64,000 bases of DNA from Pseudomonas bananamidigenes (GCF_001679645.1 NZ_LRUN01000002.1:89934-153933); one strand, 5' to 3'; counted from the stretch's first letter, positions 1 through 9,413 are shown. The notes: generated from the letters alone by a model not told the origin. Translations and numbers: made by a program.

Positions 1-619
1 AAAGAGGCTCATCGGACACTTGCAACGTTGCCCGGTACGCCTGAATCGAGGCATATCCCGTGTCCTGGGCTTCCAGCAGGCTTTCCAGATGCTCACGGGA
101 GTTGATCAGGCCATGAGTGACCACGGTGCCGTTGGCATCGATCAACACGCCGTACGGCAACTTGCTGATCTGATAGGCCAGACCGACTTCCTGCGACAGC
201 ACATAGGGAAACTCATGCAGGCGTTGCGCATCGATGAAGGCTTGATGGACGGTCAGGTCGCCGTCACTGGCAAGCACTACGCGCAAGCGCGCCCTCTCGT
301 GCTGACGCAAGGACTTGAGCACCGGCAGCAGCGTCTTGCACACCGGGCAGGTTTCCGAGAGAAAGAACAGCAATGTCGATTGCCCATAGGCGCTGCTCCC
401 GCCGATGCTCACCGTGCCACCGGTGAGGCTGGTCAGGGTGAACGGCGGAGCGACTTCGCCAGCCTTGATCGATTTGCCCAGGGACAACGCCCCCACCGGT
501 TTGATGCGTTCGTGCAGCACACCGATCTGCCGGGCCAGCGCCCAGACGGCCAGTAACAGCGCGAGTGTCATCAACCAGGACAGGACATTGGAAATCATCA
601 GCGCATGCGTCGTGGTCAT
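1..619 (-). CDS. mauD: MauD-like thioredoxin-fold protein (partial, C-terminus off window)
   Basis: Membrane-anchored periplasmic thioredoxin-like protein of the MauD family, which is needed for correct disulfides in, or stability of, the tryptophan-tryptophylquinone (TTQ) small subunit of methylamine/aromatic amine dehydrogenase. The frame runs from ATG at 619 to the left edge (about 206 codons). It has one N-terminal membrane segment (residues ~8-28), then a thioredoxin-like domain with the CPVC motif typical of MauD, preceded by LLFFLSET. Its ATG overlaps the TGA of the MauE-like gene by one base, so the two are translationally coupled. The gene order heavy chain-E-D matches mauBEDA/aauBEDA, which predicts the TTQ light chain just beyond position 1. 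The missing C-terminus is only a window effect. Confidence 0.85.
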   Translation of the reverse strand, partial: MTTTHALMISNVLSWLMTLALLLAVWALARQIGVLHERIKPVGALSLGKSIKAGEVAPPFTLTSLTGGTVSIGGSSAYGQSTLLFFLSETCPVCKTLLPVLKSLRQHERARLRVVLASDGDLTVHQAFIDAQRLHEFPYVLSQEVGLAYQISKLPYGVLIDANGTVVTHGLINSREHLESLLEAQDTGYASIQAYRATLQVSDEPL

Positions 620-1149
620 CACAGTTTCCTCAAGGCAGCGTGGTTGGCCATCAGCAAATGGGCCACCCCATACAGGGCGGTCGCGCTGATGAGCAGAAAA
701 AACAGGGTCAGTGCGTCGAACCACGCCAACGGGCGGCCAGTGGCGGGCAGTACAAGATTCAGCGCCAGCCCCGTAAGCAGCAGGTTGCGCCAGACCAAAG
801 CGACACTGGGTGGCTGAGGTTTGCCCCCGAAGTGGCAACCGCAATCTTCGATCGCCACGCCGCGTCGAACGCTGACGGCCAAGACGCCTGCATACAGTCC
901 CAGCAACACAACGGCGGGTGCAGCCAGCCAAGGAATCTCCTGACTTAGAAGCAGTCCAGCTGCGCAGAGAATTTCCACGACAGGCAATAAAATAACCAGC
1001 ACCCTGCGAGATCCCTGTCCGAGCCCGTAGCGCTGCACCACTTGATCGAAGGCCGAGCGATTGCGCAGCTTTTGCATGCCGCTCGAACCCAACAGAAGTG
1101 CGAGCAAACCAGCGCTGGCCAGATGCACGAGCGGATCATCGCTCACCAT
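619..1149 (-). CDS. mauE: MauE-like membrane protein for amine dehydrogenase maturation
   Basis: Integral membrane protein of about 176 residues with four or so hydrophobic segments (LASAGLLALLL, LVILLPVVEILCAAGLLL, PAVVLLGLYAGVLAV, LTLFFLLISATALYGV). It carries the short DCGCHFGG cysteine motif seen in MauE/DoxX-type redox membrane proteins. MauE is required, with MauD, for making active TTQ amine dehydrogenase in the periplasm. The longest frame begins at 1287 inside the upstream gene. I use ATG 1149 (MVSDDPLVH) because it overlaps the end of the heavy-chain gene by 7 bases and starts just before the first membrane segment. It is coupled to mauD downstream. Confidence 0.85.
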   Translation of the reverse strand: MVSDDPLVHLASAGLLALLLGSSGMQKLRNRSAFDQVVQRYGLGQGSRRVLVILLPVVEILCAAGLLLSQEIPWLAAPAVVLLGLYAGVLAVSVRRGVAIEDCGCHFGGKPQPPSVALVWRNLLLTGLALNLVLPATGRPLAWFDALTLFFLLISATALYGVAHLLMANHAALRKL

Positions 1150-2363
1150 GGCATCACCACATTCATGAAGCCCAGAGGAATATCGCCGACACTGCGCAGA
1201 TGCTGGCCATTGTCGGCGTCGTAGAGGTTGATCCCCTGACGCAGCAGAGGCATCAGTCCTGCATCGCCTTGGGTGAGGTAGATCCACAGGGTGAAAAGTT
1301 TTGGCATCGGTACTACCCAGTCGAGGCTGTAGAGCCGAGGTTGCTCACCTTGGCTGACACCGATAGCGGTGCTTTGCTCGTTCAGTTCAATGCGCTTCAT
1401 ACGCTGTCGGGTCTTGAGGTCAAAGACCCAGACTTCGGTGCCGGGCTTCTGGTAATTCTCCGGTTTGTCCTTGTGCATCAACACGAACAACCGGCCGCTG
1501 CGCTCGTGCAAGGCAGTGCCATGGTTGCCGGCGATGCCCCAGCCATCGGCACGCTCGGCATCACTGACCAATGGCCAGTGATGCACCGGCACCACGCCCT
1601 CGGTGGTCATCTTCAGCGCGTAGGCGTTATTTTTCTGCGAGACGAAATACCAGGTGTCGCCAACACGCGAACCGGTGGTCAGCAGCAGATCCTGCAGCGG
1701 GTCGAACGCGGGGACGGTGCGTTCTTGCAGCACCACCTGCCCCTGATCATCCAGACGTAAATGGAAGAATCCGCCATTGCCGCAAATCGCGTAGAAATCC
1801 CGTGGTCCGGCCGGGTACACGGAAGCACATCCCGGTGTTGCCACTTCGCTGACAAACCGCCGGTTTTCCAGATCAACGATAGAGACCGATTGCGCCGGTG
1901 TGAAGTTGACCACCAGCAAAAAACGCTCATCGTCCGACAGTACGCTAAGGCCGCTGGAGATCAGCGCCGACATGCGCCTGGAGGGGATTTCGATCTCGTG
2001 CTTCGGGCTCAGAGTCCTGGCGTCGTAGACCGTGACCACGTCCGTGCGCTTGCCACGCACGCCACGGCTGAAGTAGATCTCACTGGCGTAAATCTCGTCG
2101 CGTCGGTGCGACAACACCAGTCCGTTGGACCACATGCCGGTGCTCAACAAGCCGAGACTGCGACCGTTGTCATCGAACAGATACGCACGCCCGTCGACCA
2201 TGTTCGGTGCATTGCTACCCCAGATCCAAAACCAGTTCCGGTCGCGGTGATCGCCCAACACTTCGACTCCGGCCTGCTCGGGCACGAACCCGGCGAATAC
2301 CGGCGATACGGCACAGGAAAAGGTCAAACCACACAGTAAAAGTTGCAGTGAACGCTTGAGCAT
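1143..2363 (-). CDS. Amine dehydrogenase heavy-chain-like beta-propeller (MauB/AauB family)
   Basis: Resembles the large beta-propeller subunit of methylamine or aralkylamine dehydrogenase, a periplasmic enzyme that oxidises primary amines to aldehydes and passes electrons to a blue copper protein or cytochrome. The protein (406 residues from this start) has a signal peptide ending at SPVFA, then propeller-like blades (GSNAPNMVDGRAYLFDD, LVVNFTPAQSVSIVDL, TALHERSGRLFVLMH, EVWVFDLKTRQRMKRI). An alternative ATG at 2477 overlaps the upstream TGA (ATGA) but would add 38 polar residues before the signal peptide. Family membership is well supported by the adjacent MauE and MauD. The substrate (methylamine, aromatic amine or other) cannot be read from sequence, and the light chain is not in this window. 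Confidence 0.8.
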   Translation of the reverse strand: MLKRSLQLLLCGLTFSCAVSPVFAGFVPEQAGVEVLGDHRDRNWFWIWGSNAPNMVDGRAYLFDDNGRSLGLLSTGMWSNGLVLSHRRDEIYASEIYFSRGVRGKRTDVVTVYDARTLSPKHEIEIPSRRMSALISSGLSVLSDDERFLLVVNFTPAQSVSIVDLENRRFVSEVATPGCASVYPAGPRDFYAICGNGGFFHLRLDDQGQVVLQERTVPAFDPLQDLLLTTGSRVGDTWYFVSQKNNAYALKMTTEGVVPVHHWPLVSDAERADGWGIAGNHGTALHERSGRLFVLMHKDKPENYQKPGTEVWVFDLKTRQRMKRIELNEQSTAIGVSQGEQPRLYSLDWVVPMPKLFTLWIYLTQGDAGLMPLLRQGINLYDADNGQHLRSVGDIPLGFMNVVMPW

Positions 2364-2473
2364 AAAAACACAGTTCCGTGGCTTCGAACGACCCAGTCGA
2401 CCTGGATTCCAGTCTATGCGCAGGGTATCTGCGGCGACTTGACCCGGGGTGACAGTGCGGTTGGCATCCGGTG

Positions 2474-3439
2474 TCATTTTTCAGCTCCCGGGACCGCGTC
2501 GGGAACGATCACGCCTGTCGGACCGAACAGCAGCAGATCGCCGCTGGTGTTCGCCGCCAGCGCCGAGAGGTTCAGACGGTCCTCGCGCTGCTCGACAGAG
2601 AAATGTTCGACAGCCGTGTCGGAACGCCCGACCAGTCCGCCGTTGCCGACCCAGGCAACGCGACCGTCATTGAGTTGGGTGACGGCGGTGATCGCCTCGT
2701 GGCTGCCGCTGTCCAGCCTTTGCCAGTGTCTGCCGGAACTGTCCCCCATCAGCACCCGCCCGCTCATGCCGACCAGCAAGAGGCGCCCGTCGCGCAAGCC
2801 GGTTCCACCCCACAGCGAACCACTGACACCGGTATCCAGCGACTGCCAGGTCGCACCGTGATCGCTGGAGCGATAGGCCTTGCCGGATTCCGCGGCAATG
2901 ACCAATGTGCCGTCACGGCCCGCAAACAAGGCGTTGAGATGATGATCCTCGCCCTCTTCACCCACCTGCATCGCTTGCCATGTCGCGCCCCCGTCCAGGG
3001 TCTGCGCAGCGTAGCCATAAGCACCAACGACCATGCCGTGGCGGGCATTTTCAAACCACACCGAAAGCAGAGTCGGTTGGTCGTCCAGGCGCTTTTGCAG
3101 GACCCAGGTCTGACCGCCGTCATCGCTGTGCAAAACCACACCATTGTGGCCGACCGCCCAGCCCTGCCGGTCATCGGCGAAGCTCAGCGCAGTCAGCAAA
3201 CCGTCGACCGGGACGCTTTTGGATTGGGTCCAGACCCGGCCATCACCGGAATGAACGATCACGCCGTGGTCGCCGACCGCCACCCAGCGCTGTCCGGTCC
3301 GGGCGACCGCCACCAACGGGGCCGATTGCGCGTTGTTCAGCAAAATAGCCGGTGAATCGATTTCAGTTGCCCAAAGCCTGCCGGCGAAAACCAGAACCCA
3401 GGCCACGGCCAACCAACGAAACCATTGCATTACAATCAT
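2474..3439 (-). CDS. YCF48/BNR-repeat secreted beta-propeller protein
   Basis: Exported protein of 321 residues with an N-terminal signal (WLAVAWVLVFAGRLWATE) and about seven propeller repeats carrying the HSDDGGQTW / SSDHGATWQ / LDGGATWQ pattern of YCF48-like (HCF136-like) and BNR proteins. In photosynthetic organisms YCF48 is an assembly factor. In proteobacteria its relatives often sit beside MMPL transporters and DUF1302/DUF1329 genes with unknown function. The start at 3439 is preceded by GAGGAG at good spacing. Its stop overlaps a possible ATG of the heavy-chain gene, and it follows the transporter gene by about 14 bases, so it belongs to the same transcript. Confidence 0.8.
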   Translation of the reverse strand: MIVMQWFRWLAVAWVLVFAGRLWATEIDSPAILLNNAQSAPLVAVARTGQRWVAVGDHGVIVHSGDGRVWTQSKSVPVDGLLTALSFADDRQGWAVGHNGVVLHSDDGGQTWVLQKRLDDQPTLLSVWFENARHGMVVGAYGYAAQTLDGGATWQAMQVGEEGEDHHLNALFAGRDGTLVIAAESGKAYRSSDHGATWQSLDTGVSGSLWGGTGLRDGRLLLVGMSGRVLMGDSSGRHWQRLDSGSHEAITAVTQLNDGRVAWVGNGGLVGRSDTAVEHFSVEQREDRLNLSALAANTSGDLLLFGPTGVIVPDAVPGAEK

Positions 3440-3453
3440 CGAGGGGCTCCTCG

Positions 3454-5838
3454 TCAGTGCGCGATCAGAGGCGCACGAACCGGCCCCCGACGCGGAATCA
3501 GGATTTCCAGTACCACGGCCAATGCGGGCAGGAGGGTAGTGGCCATCAACATGTTGGCCATGAACATGAAAGTCAGTAGCAGTCCCATGTCAGCCTGAAA
3601 CTTCAGCGCCGAGAACGACCAGGTGGCGACACCGACTGACAGGGTCAATGCGGTGAACACCGTTGCCACGCCTACTTCTCGCAGGGCCAACTGGAAGGCA
3701 TTGACGATGTCCTGACCACGGGCCAGATGCATCTGCAAGCGGTTGTAGATATAGAACGCGTAATCCACGCCGATGCCGACGGCGAGTACCATCACCGGCA
3801 AGGTGGCGACGGTCAGGCCGATGTCGAGCGCTTTCATGAACCCGTAGCCGAGAAAGGTCGCCAGCGTCAGCGGTGCACAGCAGGCGATCATTGCGCGCCA
3901 GTCGCGATAGACCAGCAGCACCAGCAGCGCGATGGTCAGGTACACATACAACATCATCGGCAGTTCGCAGGCTTCGACCACGTCATTGGTCGCTGCCTGA
4001 ACGCCGGCATTGCCGCTGGCCAGGCGTATGGTCACGCCGGGCATGCCGTGTTCGGCACGATAGCGCTCGACGACGTTGACCACCCGTTTGAGGGTGCTGG
4101 CCTTGTGATCGGCCAGGTACAGGTTGACCGGCAGCAGTGTGCAGTCGGCGTTGTAGAGATGCAGTGCTTCCGGGACCTGACGGACAGCCTCACCCAGCGA
4201 CAACTCATCCCGAGGCAGAGCGGCCCATTTCGGGTTGCCCTCATTGACCCCGGAGGCCGCCAGCTTCGCCAGGGCTGGCAGCGATTGCGCCGATAGCACG
4301 CCCGGTACGTTGCCCAGTGCCCAGGTCAGACGATCCACATGGGTCATGACGTCTTGCCGAAAGCAGCCGCCCGCTGGCGTTTCCACCACCACGGTGAACT
4401 GGTCGAGTCCCAGGGAAAAATGGCTGACCACACTTTCCACATCCCGGTTGTAGCGCGAATCCTCGCGCAACTCCGGTGCTCCGGGCAGTACATGACCAAT
4501 GTGTCGACCCTGGCTTTGCCATACCGCAACGGCCATCAGCGACAGACACAACAATGTTGTAATTACGGCATTGCGCGGTTCGGCAATGCGTCCGAGGCTG
4601 ACCATCGCATTGTCGCGCCTGGCACGCAGCCGTTCGACCCGTGCGACCCAGCCCTGATCGAAACGGAAATAGCTTGCCATCAACGGCAACATGATCAGGT
4701 TGGTGATGATCTTGTACGCCACACCGACCGACGCCGTGATCGCCAACTCGCGAATCATCGGGATCGGAACCAGTACCAGCGTGGCAAAACCGACGAATGC
4801 CGTGATCAGGGCCAATGTGCCGGGTATGAACAGCGCAACGAAGCTGCGCCGGGCGGCGGTCATCCCGTCGGCCCCGGCACAGACCTCCCTGGCGATGAAA
4901 TTGACCTGTTGCACGCCGTGGGACACCCCTACCGCAAACACCAGGAACGGCACGAGTATCGCCAGCGGATCGAGCCCGAAGCCCAGCAGCGTGAGGGTGC
5001 CGAACTGCCAGACCACCGACACCAGTGAGCACAGCAACGGCAACAGTGTCAGCGCCCACGAGCGGGTATATCCATAGACAGCCAGTGCCGTGAGCACGAA
5101 GGCCAGGGCGAAAAAGGCCACCACGCTCTTGGCACCGGCACCGATATCGCCCATTTGTCTGGCGAAGCCGATGATCTGCACATCGAGATCGGCATCGGCG
5201 TATTTCGCACGGACTTCGTCTTCCAGACGCTGACTGAATTGCAGGTAATTAAGACGCTGGCCGGTCTGCGGATCCGGGTCGGCCAGTTCGGCCACCACCA
5301 TGGCGCCGCTGTAGTCGTTGGCCACCAGACTGCCGACGAAACCGCCAACGATGGTGCGCTCGCGAATGCCGGCAATCGCCTGGTCGTCCAGCGTGCTCAC
5401 GGTGACATCGCCACCGATCACGTCTTCGGCCTTCATGCCCTCTTCCGTGATCTGCACGGCACGGGTGTTGGGTGTCCACAGCGAGGTGACGCTGCGCCGG
5501 TCGATGCCGGGCATGAAAAAAAGCGTCTGGGTAAGGTCGTACAGGCGAGTCATCGCCTGTCTGTTCCAGATATCACCGTGCCTGGCATGCAGCACCACGA
5601 TCACCCGGTTGGCGCCGAACAGCACGTCGCGGTACTGGTTAAAGGTCTTGATGAACTCGTGTTGCTGCGGCAGTTGCTTGTCGAAACCGGCCGACATCTC
5701 CAGTCGCGAGGCGAAGTTGCCCATGATCATTGTGATGACCGCCAGCAGGCCAAGCGTTGCCAGGCGATGACGGAAGAAAAAGCGCTCGAGCGCCGACATC
5801 AGGAAAGCCAACATGGAATGCCTCGATACAGCCGCCAT
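3454..5838 (-). CDS. MMPL/RND-superfamily transporter
   Basis: Inner-membrane transporter of about 794 residues with the MMPL/HpnN-like RND layout: a first membrane helix (LATLGLLAVITMIMGNFASRL), a large periplasmic domain, a block of five or six helices (around residues 230-420), a second periplasmic domain, and a second helix block near the C-terminus (MMLYVYLTIALLVLLVYRDW to the end). Such proteins move lipids or other hydrophobic compounds across the envelope. The longest frame uses TTG at 5847. ATG 5838 (AAAGG upstream) or ATG 5814 (GAGG upstream) are better candidates and differ only by a short polar leader. It lies between the DUF1302 and YCF48 genes. Confidence 0.8.
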   Translation of the reverse strand: MAAVSRHSMLAFLMSALERFFFRHRLATLGLLAVITMIMGNFASRLEMSAGFDKQLPQQHEFIKTFNQYRDVLFGANRVIVVLHARHGDIWNRQAMTRLYDLTQTLFFMPGIDRRSVTSLWTPNTRAVQITEEGMKAEDVIGGDVTVSTLDDQAIAGIRERTIVGGFVGSLVANDYSGAMVVAELADPDPQTGQRLNYLQFSQRLEDEVRAKYADADLDVQIIGFARQMGDIGAGAKSVVAFFALAFVLTALAVYGYTRSWALTLLPLLCSLVSVVWQFGTLTLLGFGLDPLAILVPFLVFAVGVSHGVQQVNFIAREVCAGADGMTAARRSFVALFIPGTLALITAFVGFATLVLVPIPMIRELAITASVGVAYKIITNLIMLPLMASYFRFDQGWVARVERLRARRDNAMVSLGRIAEPRNAVITTLLCLSLMAVAVWQSQGRHIGHVLPGAPELREDSRYNRDVESVVSHFSLGLDQFTVVVETPAGGCFRQDVMTHVDRLTWALGNVPGVLSAQSLPALAKLAASGVNEGNPKWAALPRDELSLGEAVRQVPEALHLYNADCTLLPVNLYLADHKASTLKRVVNVVERYRAEHGMPGVTIRLASGNAGVQAATNDVVEACELPMMLYVYLTIALLVLLVYRDWRAMIACCAPLTLATFLGYGFMKALDIGLTVATLPVMVLAVGIGVDYAFYIYNRLQMHLARGQDIVNAFQLALREVGVATVFTALTLSVGVATWSFSALKFQADMGLLLTFMFMANMLMATTLLPALAVVLEILIPRRGPVRAPLIAH

Positions 5839-5876
5839 CGCGGGCAACCTTTCGTCGCCCGGATCGCGCTGCGGGA

Positions 5877-7730
5877 TCAGAAGGAGTAGGAAACGTTGCC
5901 GCTGAGGAAATCGCGGTCAGCCATCAGGTTGTTGTCGCCACCGCCCCAGAACTGCACCCATTGCAGTCCACCCTTCCAGCGGTCGCGGTAGTTGAACAGC
6001 AGCGCGGCGCTGAGCGATTTGCGCCCCTCCACGAACGGCATGGCGTTGGGCGACGTGCCCTTCACGTCGTGGCTGAAATCCAGTTGCGGAGTGACGGTGA
6101 TACCGGTGTCGAACAGGTTGGGATAGTTGATGCCGACCTCGGTGACGTAGCCCCAGGAGGTCTTGTCCGGGATCGAGTAGTCCGGCAGCAGATAAGGCAC
6201 CTTGCCGGAGGTGTCCAGCCCCGGATAACGCGTGGCCACGGCTTCGGCGAGTATGAAACCATCCGAGGCGCCCAGCGCGCTCGGGATGAATCCGAGCGGA
6301 TCATTGGCGGAGAAGGTGTAAACGGCATTCACGTCGACCTGCCATTTCTTTTCTTCGACAAAGCCTTTGTTCACGCCGGTATCGAACACGCTGTAGGGGT
6401 TGTAGGTCCCCGTGAGGCCGCGTCCGAACGGCACGGTCGGGTCAATCGCCACGCTGTCCTCTGGCCGGTAGGAAATCTCGCCGGCGACCGCGACCGGGCC
6501 GGCCATGGTGCTTGCCGACAATCCGAACAGGTTTTTGTCTTCGCCGTAGTTGATGAAGTAATTGTCCACCACCAGATTGTCCGGGTTATTGACGGCGGAG
6601 TACCCGACGAAAGGCAGCTTGTCGTGATAACGCTGATAGAACATACCGAAGTCGGTCGCAATGCTTTCCGCCGTCCAGCGCAGTGCAATACCGTACTGGC
6701 CGCCATTCCTTGCTTCGCGCTCGCCGCCGTAGGGAACGGCGAGGCCTGCAGCGATCAGCTCGGCATCGCTCAGGCCGCTGATGTTCGGCGCACCACAATG
6801 ACCTTTCGGCAGACCGGCACAGGCGCCGCTGCCCGTCAGTCCTTCTACGTAGTTTGTCGGGTAATAGATCGGACGACGGCCCTCACCCACGACATCCGCC
6901 GACGAGAAGTAAGTACCCACCGGATCGAGGGCATAGGCATTCCATTTGAACTGGTAGTAAGCCTCAACACTGACGGTGTCGGTCAGGCCAATATTGAATG
7001 AAGCCATCGGTGCCGGAACGAACACCTCTTTCAACTGGGTACCGGGGGTGTGGTACTTGGGCAGGCTTAGGGCGTTGATCTGGTTGATGCCACCGGGCAC
7101 GAAGATTTCCGATCCCCAGCTGATCACTTGATTACCGACCTTGACCTTGGCCGGCATGTCGCCCAGATCGAAACGTTTGGCCACCCACAGATCAAGCAGG
7201 TCGAAACGCTCGGTGGCATCGCGCCTGGCCTGATCGTCCAGTCCGGTGGTGCGCACGTTGTCCATCTTGAAGTCCCTGGCCCAGGCGATCCGGCCCAGCG
7301 CACTCCAGCCATCGCCAAAGCGCAGGCTCAATTCATGAGTGCCCTTGATGACTTCGGAATAGACATCGTGCTTGTCGTAGTTGAGATTGCCGTCGTCGCC
7401 GTTGCTGTAGTTGATGTCGGCATTGGCGTAGCCGTTGCCCCGACCCGCGTTGTAGTAGCGCGCCAGTTCATTGCCGGTGCCGGTGTTGCAGCCGCCACTG
7501 TCGTTGCCGAGGATGTGGCAATCGGGTGACTGCAGGCGGCTTGCGAAGCCAACGGACAGCGTGGAATCGAAGCTGCCGGAAATCCCCGCCTCGTTGCCGA
7601 ACATCAGGGCATGACTCGATGGTATCCACGCCAGGTTGATCGCCAGGGCAACCGCCAGCACGCAGGCGTTTCGCGGGAACGGGGCTCCCTGCGGTGCGAT
7701 TGCACCGCATGACTTATTGTTCTTGTTCAT
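5877..7730 (-). CDS. DUF1302 family outer-membrane beta-barrel protein
   Basis: Exported 617-residue protein with a signal sequence (ACVLAVALAINLAWIPSSHA) followed by the start typical of DUF1302 (MFGNEAGISGSFDSTLSVG). The rest is rich in aromatic residues and glycine and alternates like a beta-barrel, ending in aromatic VSYSF, the usual outer-membrane C-terminal signature. DUF1302 proteins are predicted outer-membrane channels, commonly paired with DUF1329. Here the DUF1329 gene is 21 bases upstream and the transporter gene about 38 bases downstream. Function is inferred as passage of a hydrophobic substrate and is not established. The start ATG 7730 has an AGAG-type ribosome site. Confidence 0.85.
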   Translation of the reverse strand: MNKNNKSCGAIAPQGAPFPRNACVLAVALAINLAWIPSSHALMFGNEAGISGSFDSTLSVGFASRLQSPDCHILGNDSGGCNTGTGNELARYYNAGRGNGYANADINYSNGDDGNLNYDKHDVYSEVIKGTHELSLRFGDGWSALGRIAWARDFKMDNVRTTGLDDQARRDATERFDLLDLWVAKRFDLGDMPAKVKVGNQVISWGSEIFVPGGINQINALSLPKYHTPGTQLKEVFVPAPMASFNIGLTDTVSVEAYYQFKWNAYALDPVGTYFSSADVVGEGRRPIYYPTNYVEGLTGSGACAGLPKGHCGAPNISGLSDAELIAAGLAVPYGGEREARNGGQYGIALRWTAESIATDFGMFYQRYHDKLPFVGYSAVNNPDNLVVDNYFINYGEDKNLFGLSASTMAGPVAVAGEISYRPEDSVAIDPTVPFGRGLTGTYNPYSVFDTGVNKGFVEEKKWQVDVNAVYTFSANDPLGFIPSALGASDGFILAEAVATRYPGLDTSGKVPYLLPDYSIPDKTSWGYVTEVGINYPNLFDTGITVTPQLDFSHDVKGTSPNAMPFVEGRKSLSAALLFNYRDRWKGGLQWVQFWGGGDNNLMADRDFLSGNVSYSF

Positions 7731-7751
7731 GGAACAGCTCTCTGGAAGGGA

Positions 7752-9113
7752 TCAGCGTTCGCCGCGACGACGCAGCTCATTGGCGTTGAACATCTTGTCG
7801 CTCACGCGTCCTTGCAGACCGGCCGTCAGATCGATGGATTCCCCTTCCTGAGTGAATCCGTCAGCGATATAGCGCCGCGCGATCAGGTCGTAGCTGACGT
7901 ATTCGAACCCTGTACACGCCTGAATCTCGGGATCTGCCCACAGACTACCCTCCTGTACCCGCCAGAGATTGCCCTTGGCGTCATACATGTCGACATGCAA
8001 CAGGCTCCAGCTGTCCTCGTCGAAATAGAACATCCGCTTGGCGAACGAATGGCGCTTGTCAGCCTTGACCGTAGCCTCGACTACCCATACCCGATGCTTC
8101 TCATAACGTTGCACGTCGCGATTCAGGTAGTCCTGGCCGATCAATTTTTCGTAGGTGTTGGACTTGTCGACAAGCTTGTAAGAGTTGTATGGCACGACCA
8201 TTTCTTGCTTGCCGATCAACTTGAAGTCGTAGCGATCCAGCGCGCCGGTGAACATGTTGATCTGATCGACAAAGTACAGATTGTCGGAACCGGCGATGGG
8301 ATTGTCGTAAGCGAACGATGGCGCCAGACGTACCCGACGCTGACCGGGAAAATAGATCCACGAACTCTGGACCTTGTCGAGAAACGAGTGCACCAGGTAC
8401 ATCTCGCCGGCACGCGAGGATGGCGACAACACGTCGTAAAGCAGCTTGGCTTCGATGCCATCGGTGTCAGCCGGCGCCTTTACCGCCGCATCGTTATAGG
8501 GGTAGAACTCGCTCGCCCATTGTTTGACTTCGGTCAGGGAGCCACCCTTCTCCCGCAGCAGGAACGAAATCTGCGCACGACGCCCCTTGGCCATGTAGCG
8601 CAACTTGTAGTTCCACATCGCCTGAATGCCGTTTTCCGGAATCGGGAAAGGCACGGCGGCGCCGGCGGCCTGCTCCAGGCGCCAGCCATCGCTGCCGATC
8701 CGCGCCTGGCCGGCCAGTGACTTCGTGCGCGCAGCCACTTCATCCGGGATCGCACAACTGCGATGACTCGGGTAAACGTTCAGGTGGTAGCCGGGATAGG
8801 CCTTGATCAGTGCGGCCTGACCTTCGGGAAGAAGTTTCAGGTACTGGGCCAGGTTGTTTGCATCGATAGAGTAAAGGGGCTTGTCGCCGGCGTAGGGATC
8901 ACCATGGCCCGGTGTCCAGCCGGCTGGCGCCTTCGCAAGGCCGCCGTTCCACGCGGGAATGCTGCCATCGGCGTTGCCGGCCTTTTCTGCGCCGATGGGT
9001 GTCAGTTCCCCACCCGGTTTGCTGAAGTCAGCCGCCGCAACGGCGTGCACCTGACTGAAACCGCAGAGCGCCAACAGCGCGCCACCCAACAACGAACGCG
9101 GGAGGTTTCTCAT
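7752..9113 (-). CDS. DUF1329 family periplasmic protein (LolB-like fold family)
   Basis: Exported 453-residue protein. The true start is ATG 9113 (MRNLPRSLLGG), preceded by AGGAG six bases away and followed by a signal peptide ending near VHAVAAA; the longer frame from 9245 has no such support. The mature N-terminus contains the DUF1329 hallmark GGELTPIGAEKAGNADGSIP and AWNGG. DUF1329 proteins are described as having a LolB-like outer-membrane lipoprotein fold and co-occur with DUF1302. A periplasmic carrier of lipid-like cargo is a reasonable inference. First gene of the minus-strand series, with its promoter in the gap facing the AraC gene. Confidence 0.85.
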   Translation of the reverse strand: MRNLPRSLLGGALLALCGFSQVHAVAAADFSKPGGELTPIGAEKAGNADGSIPAWNGGLAKAPAGWTPGHGDPYAGDKPLYSIDANNLAQYLKLLPEGQAALIKAYPGYHLNVYPSHRSCAIPDEVAARTKSLAGQARIGSDGWRLEQAAGAAVPFPIPENGIQAMWNYKLRYMAKGRRAQISFLLREKGGSLTEVKQWASEFYPYNDAAVKAPADTDGIEAKLLYDVLSPSSRAGEMYLVHSFLDKVQSSWIYFPGQRRVRLAPSFAYDNPIAGSDNLYFVDQINMFTGALDRYDFKLIGKQEMVVPYNSYKLVDKSNTYEKLIGQDYLNRDVQRYEKHRVWVVEATVKADKRHSFAKRMFYFDEDSWSLLHVDMYDAKGNLWRVQEGSLWADPEIQACTGFEYVSYDLIARRYIADGFTQEGESIDLTAGLQGRVSDKMFNANELRRRGER

Positions 9114-9413
9114 GTACGTCTCCTGGAGGGATCTTGTTATGTGTTTTTGTTGCAGGGATGACCGGAACGGTTGAAAAAGGGGCTGACAAACATCCAGCCC
9201 AAACAAGGTTCTGGTACACCTCGATGCAAAAACTAACCAAGGCACCGGGAGACGGCTTGCCAGCAGATGACAGGGCCTTTGACATCTGACGCCAATCGAG
9301 TGAAACGCTCAGGCGGGTGCAGCTTGCCCTCGTGCCCGCGAAAGGCTGATGATGAAAAGGCCCGTCGGGCAACAAGAACAGGCTAGCCAAGCAATCAAAG
9401 GCCGCAGCGCACA
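9114..9413. other. Divergent intergenic region between DUF1329 operon and araC-type gene
   Basis: About 300 bases with no gene. It must hold the promoters of the DUF1329-led operon (leftward) and of the AraC-family regulator (rightward). A small inverted repeat, GGGCTG/CAGCCC, lies at 9180-9200, and a spaced TGACA direct repeat occurs around 9270-9290. Neither is strong enough to call as an operator. No clear -35/-10 pair is visible by eye. Confidence 0.5.

Noticed and set aside
9180..9200. GGGCTG/CAGCCC inverted repeat as an AraC operator
   Set aside because: Six-base arms with a nine-base gap are too weak and AraC proteins normally bind direct repeats.
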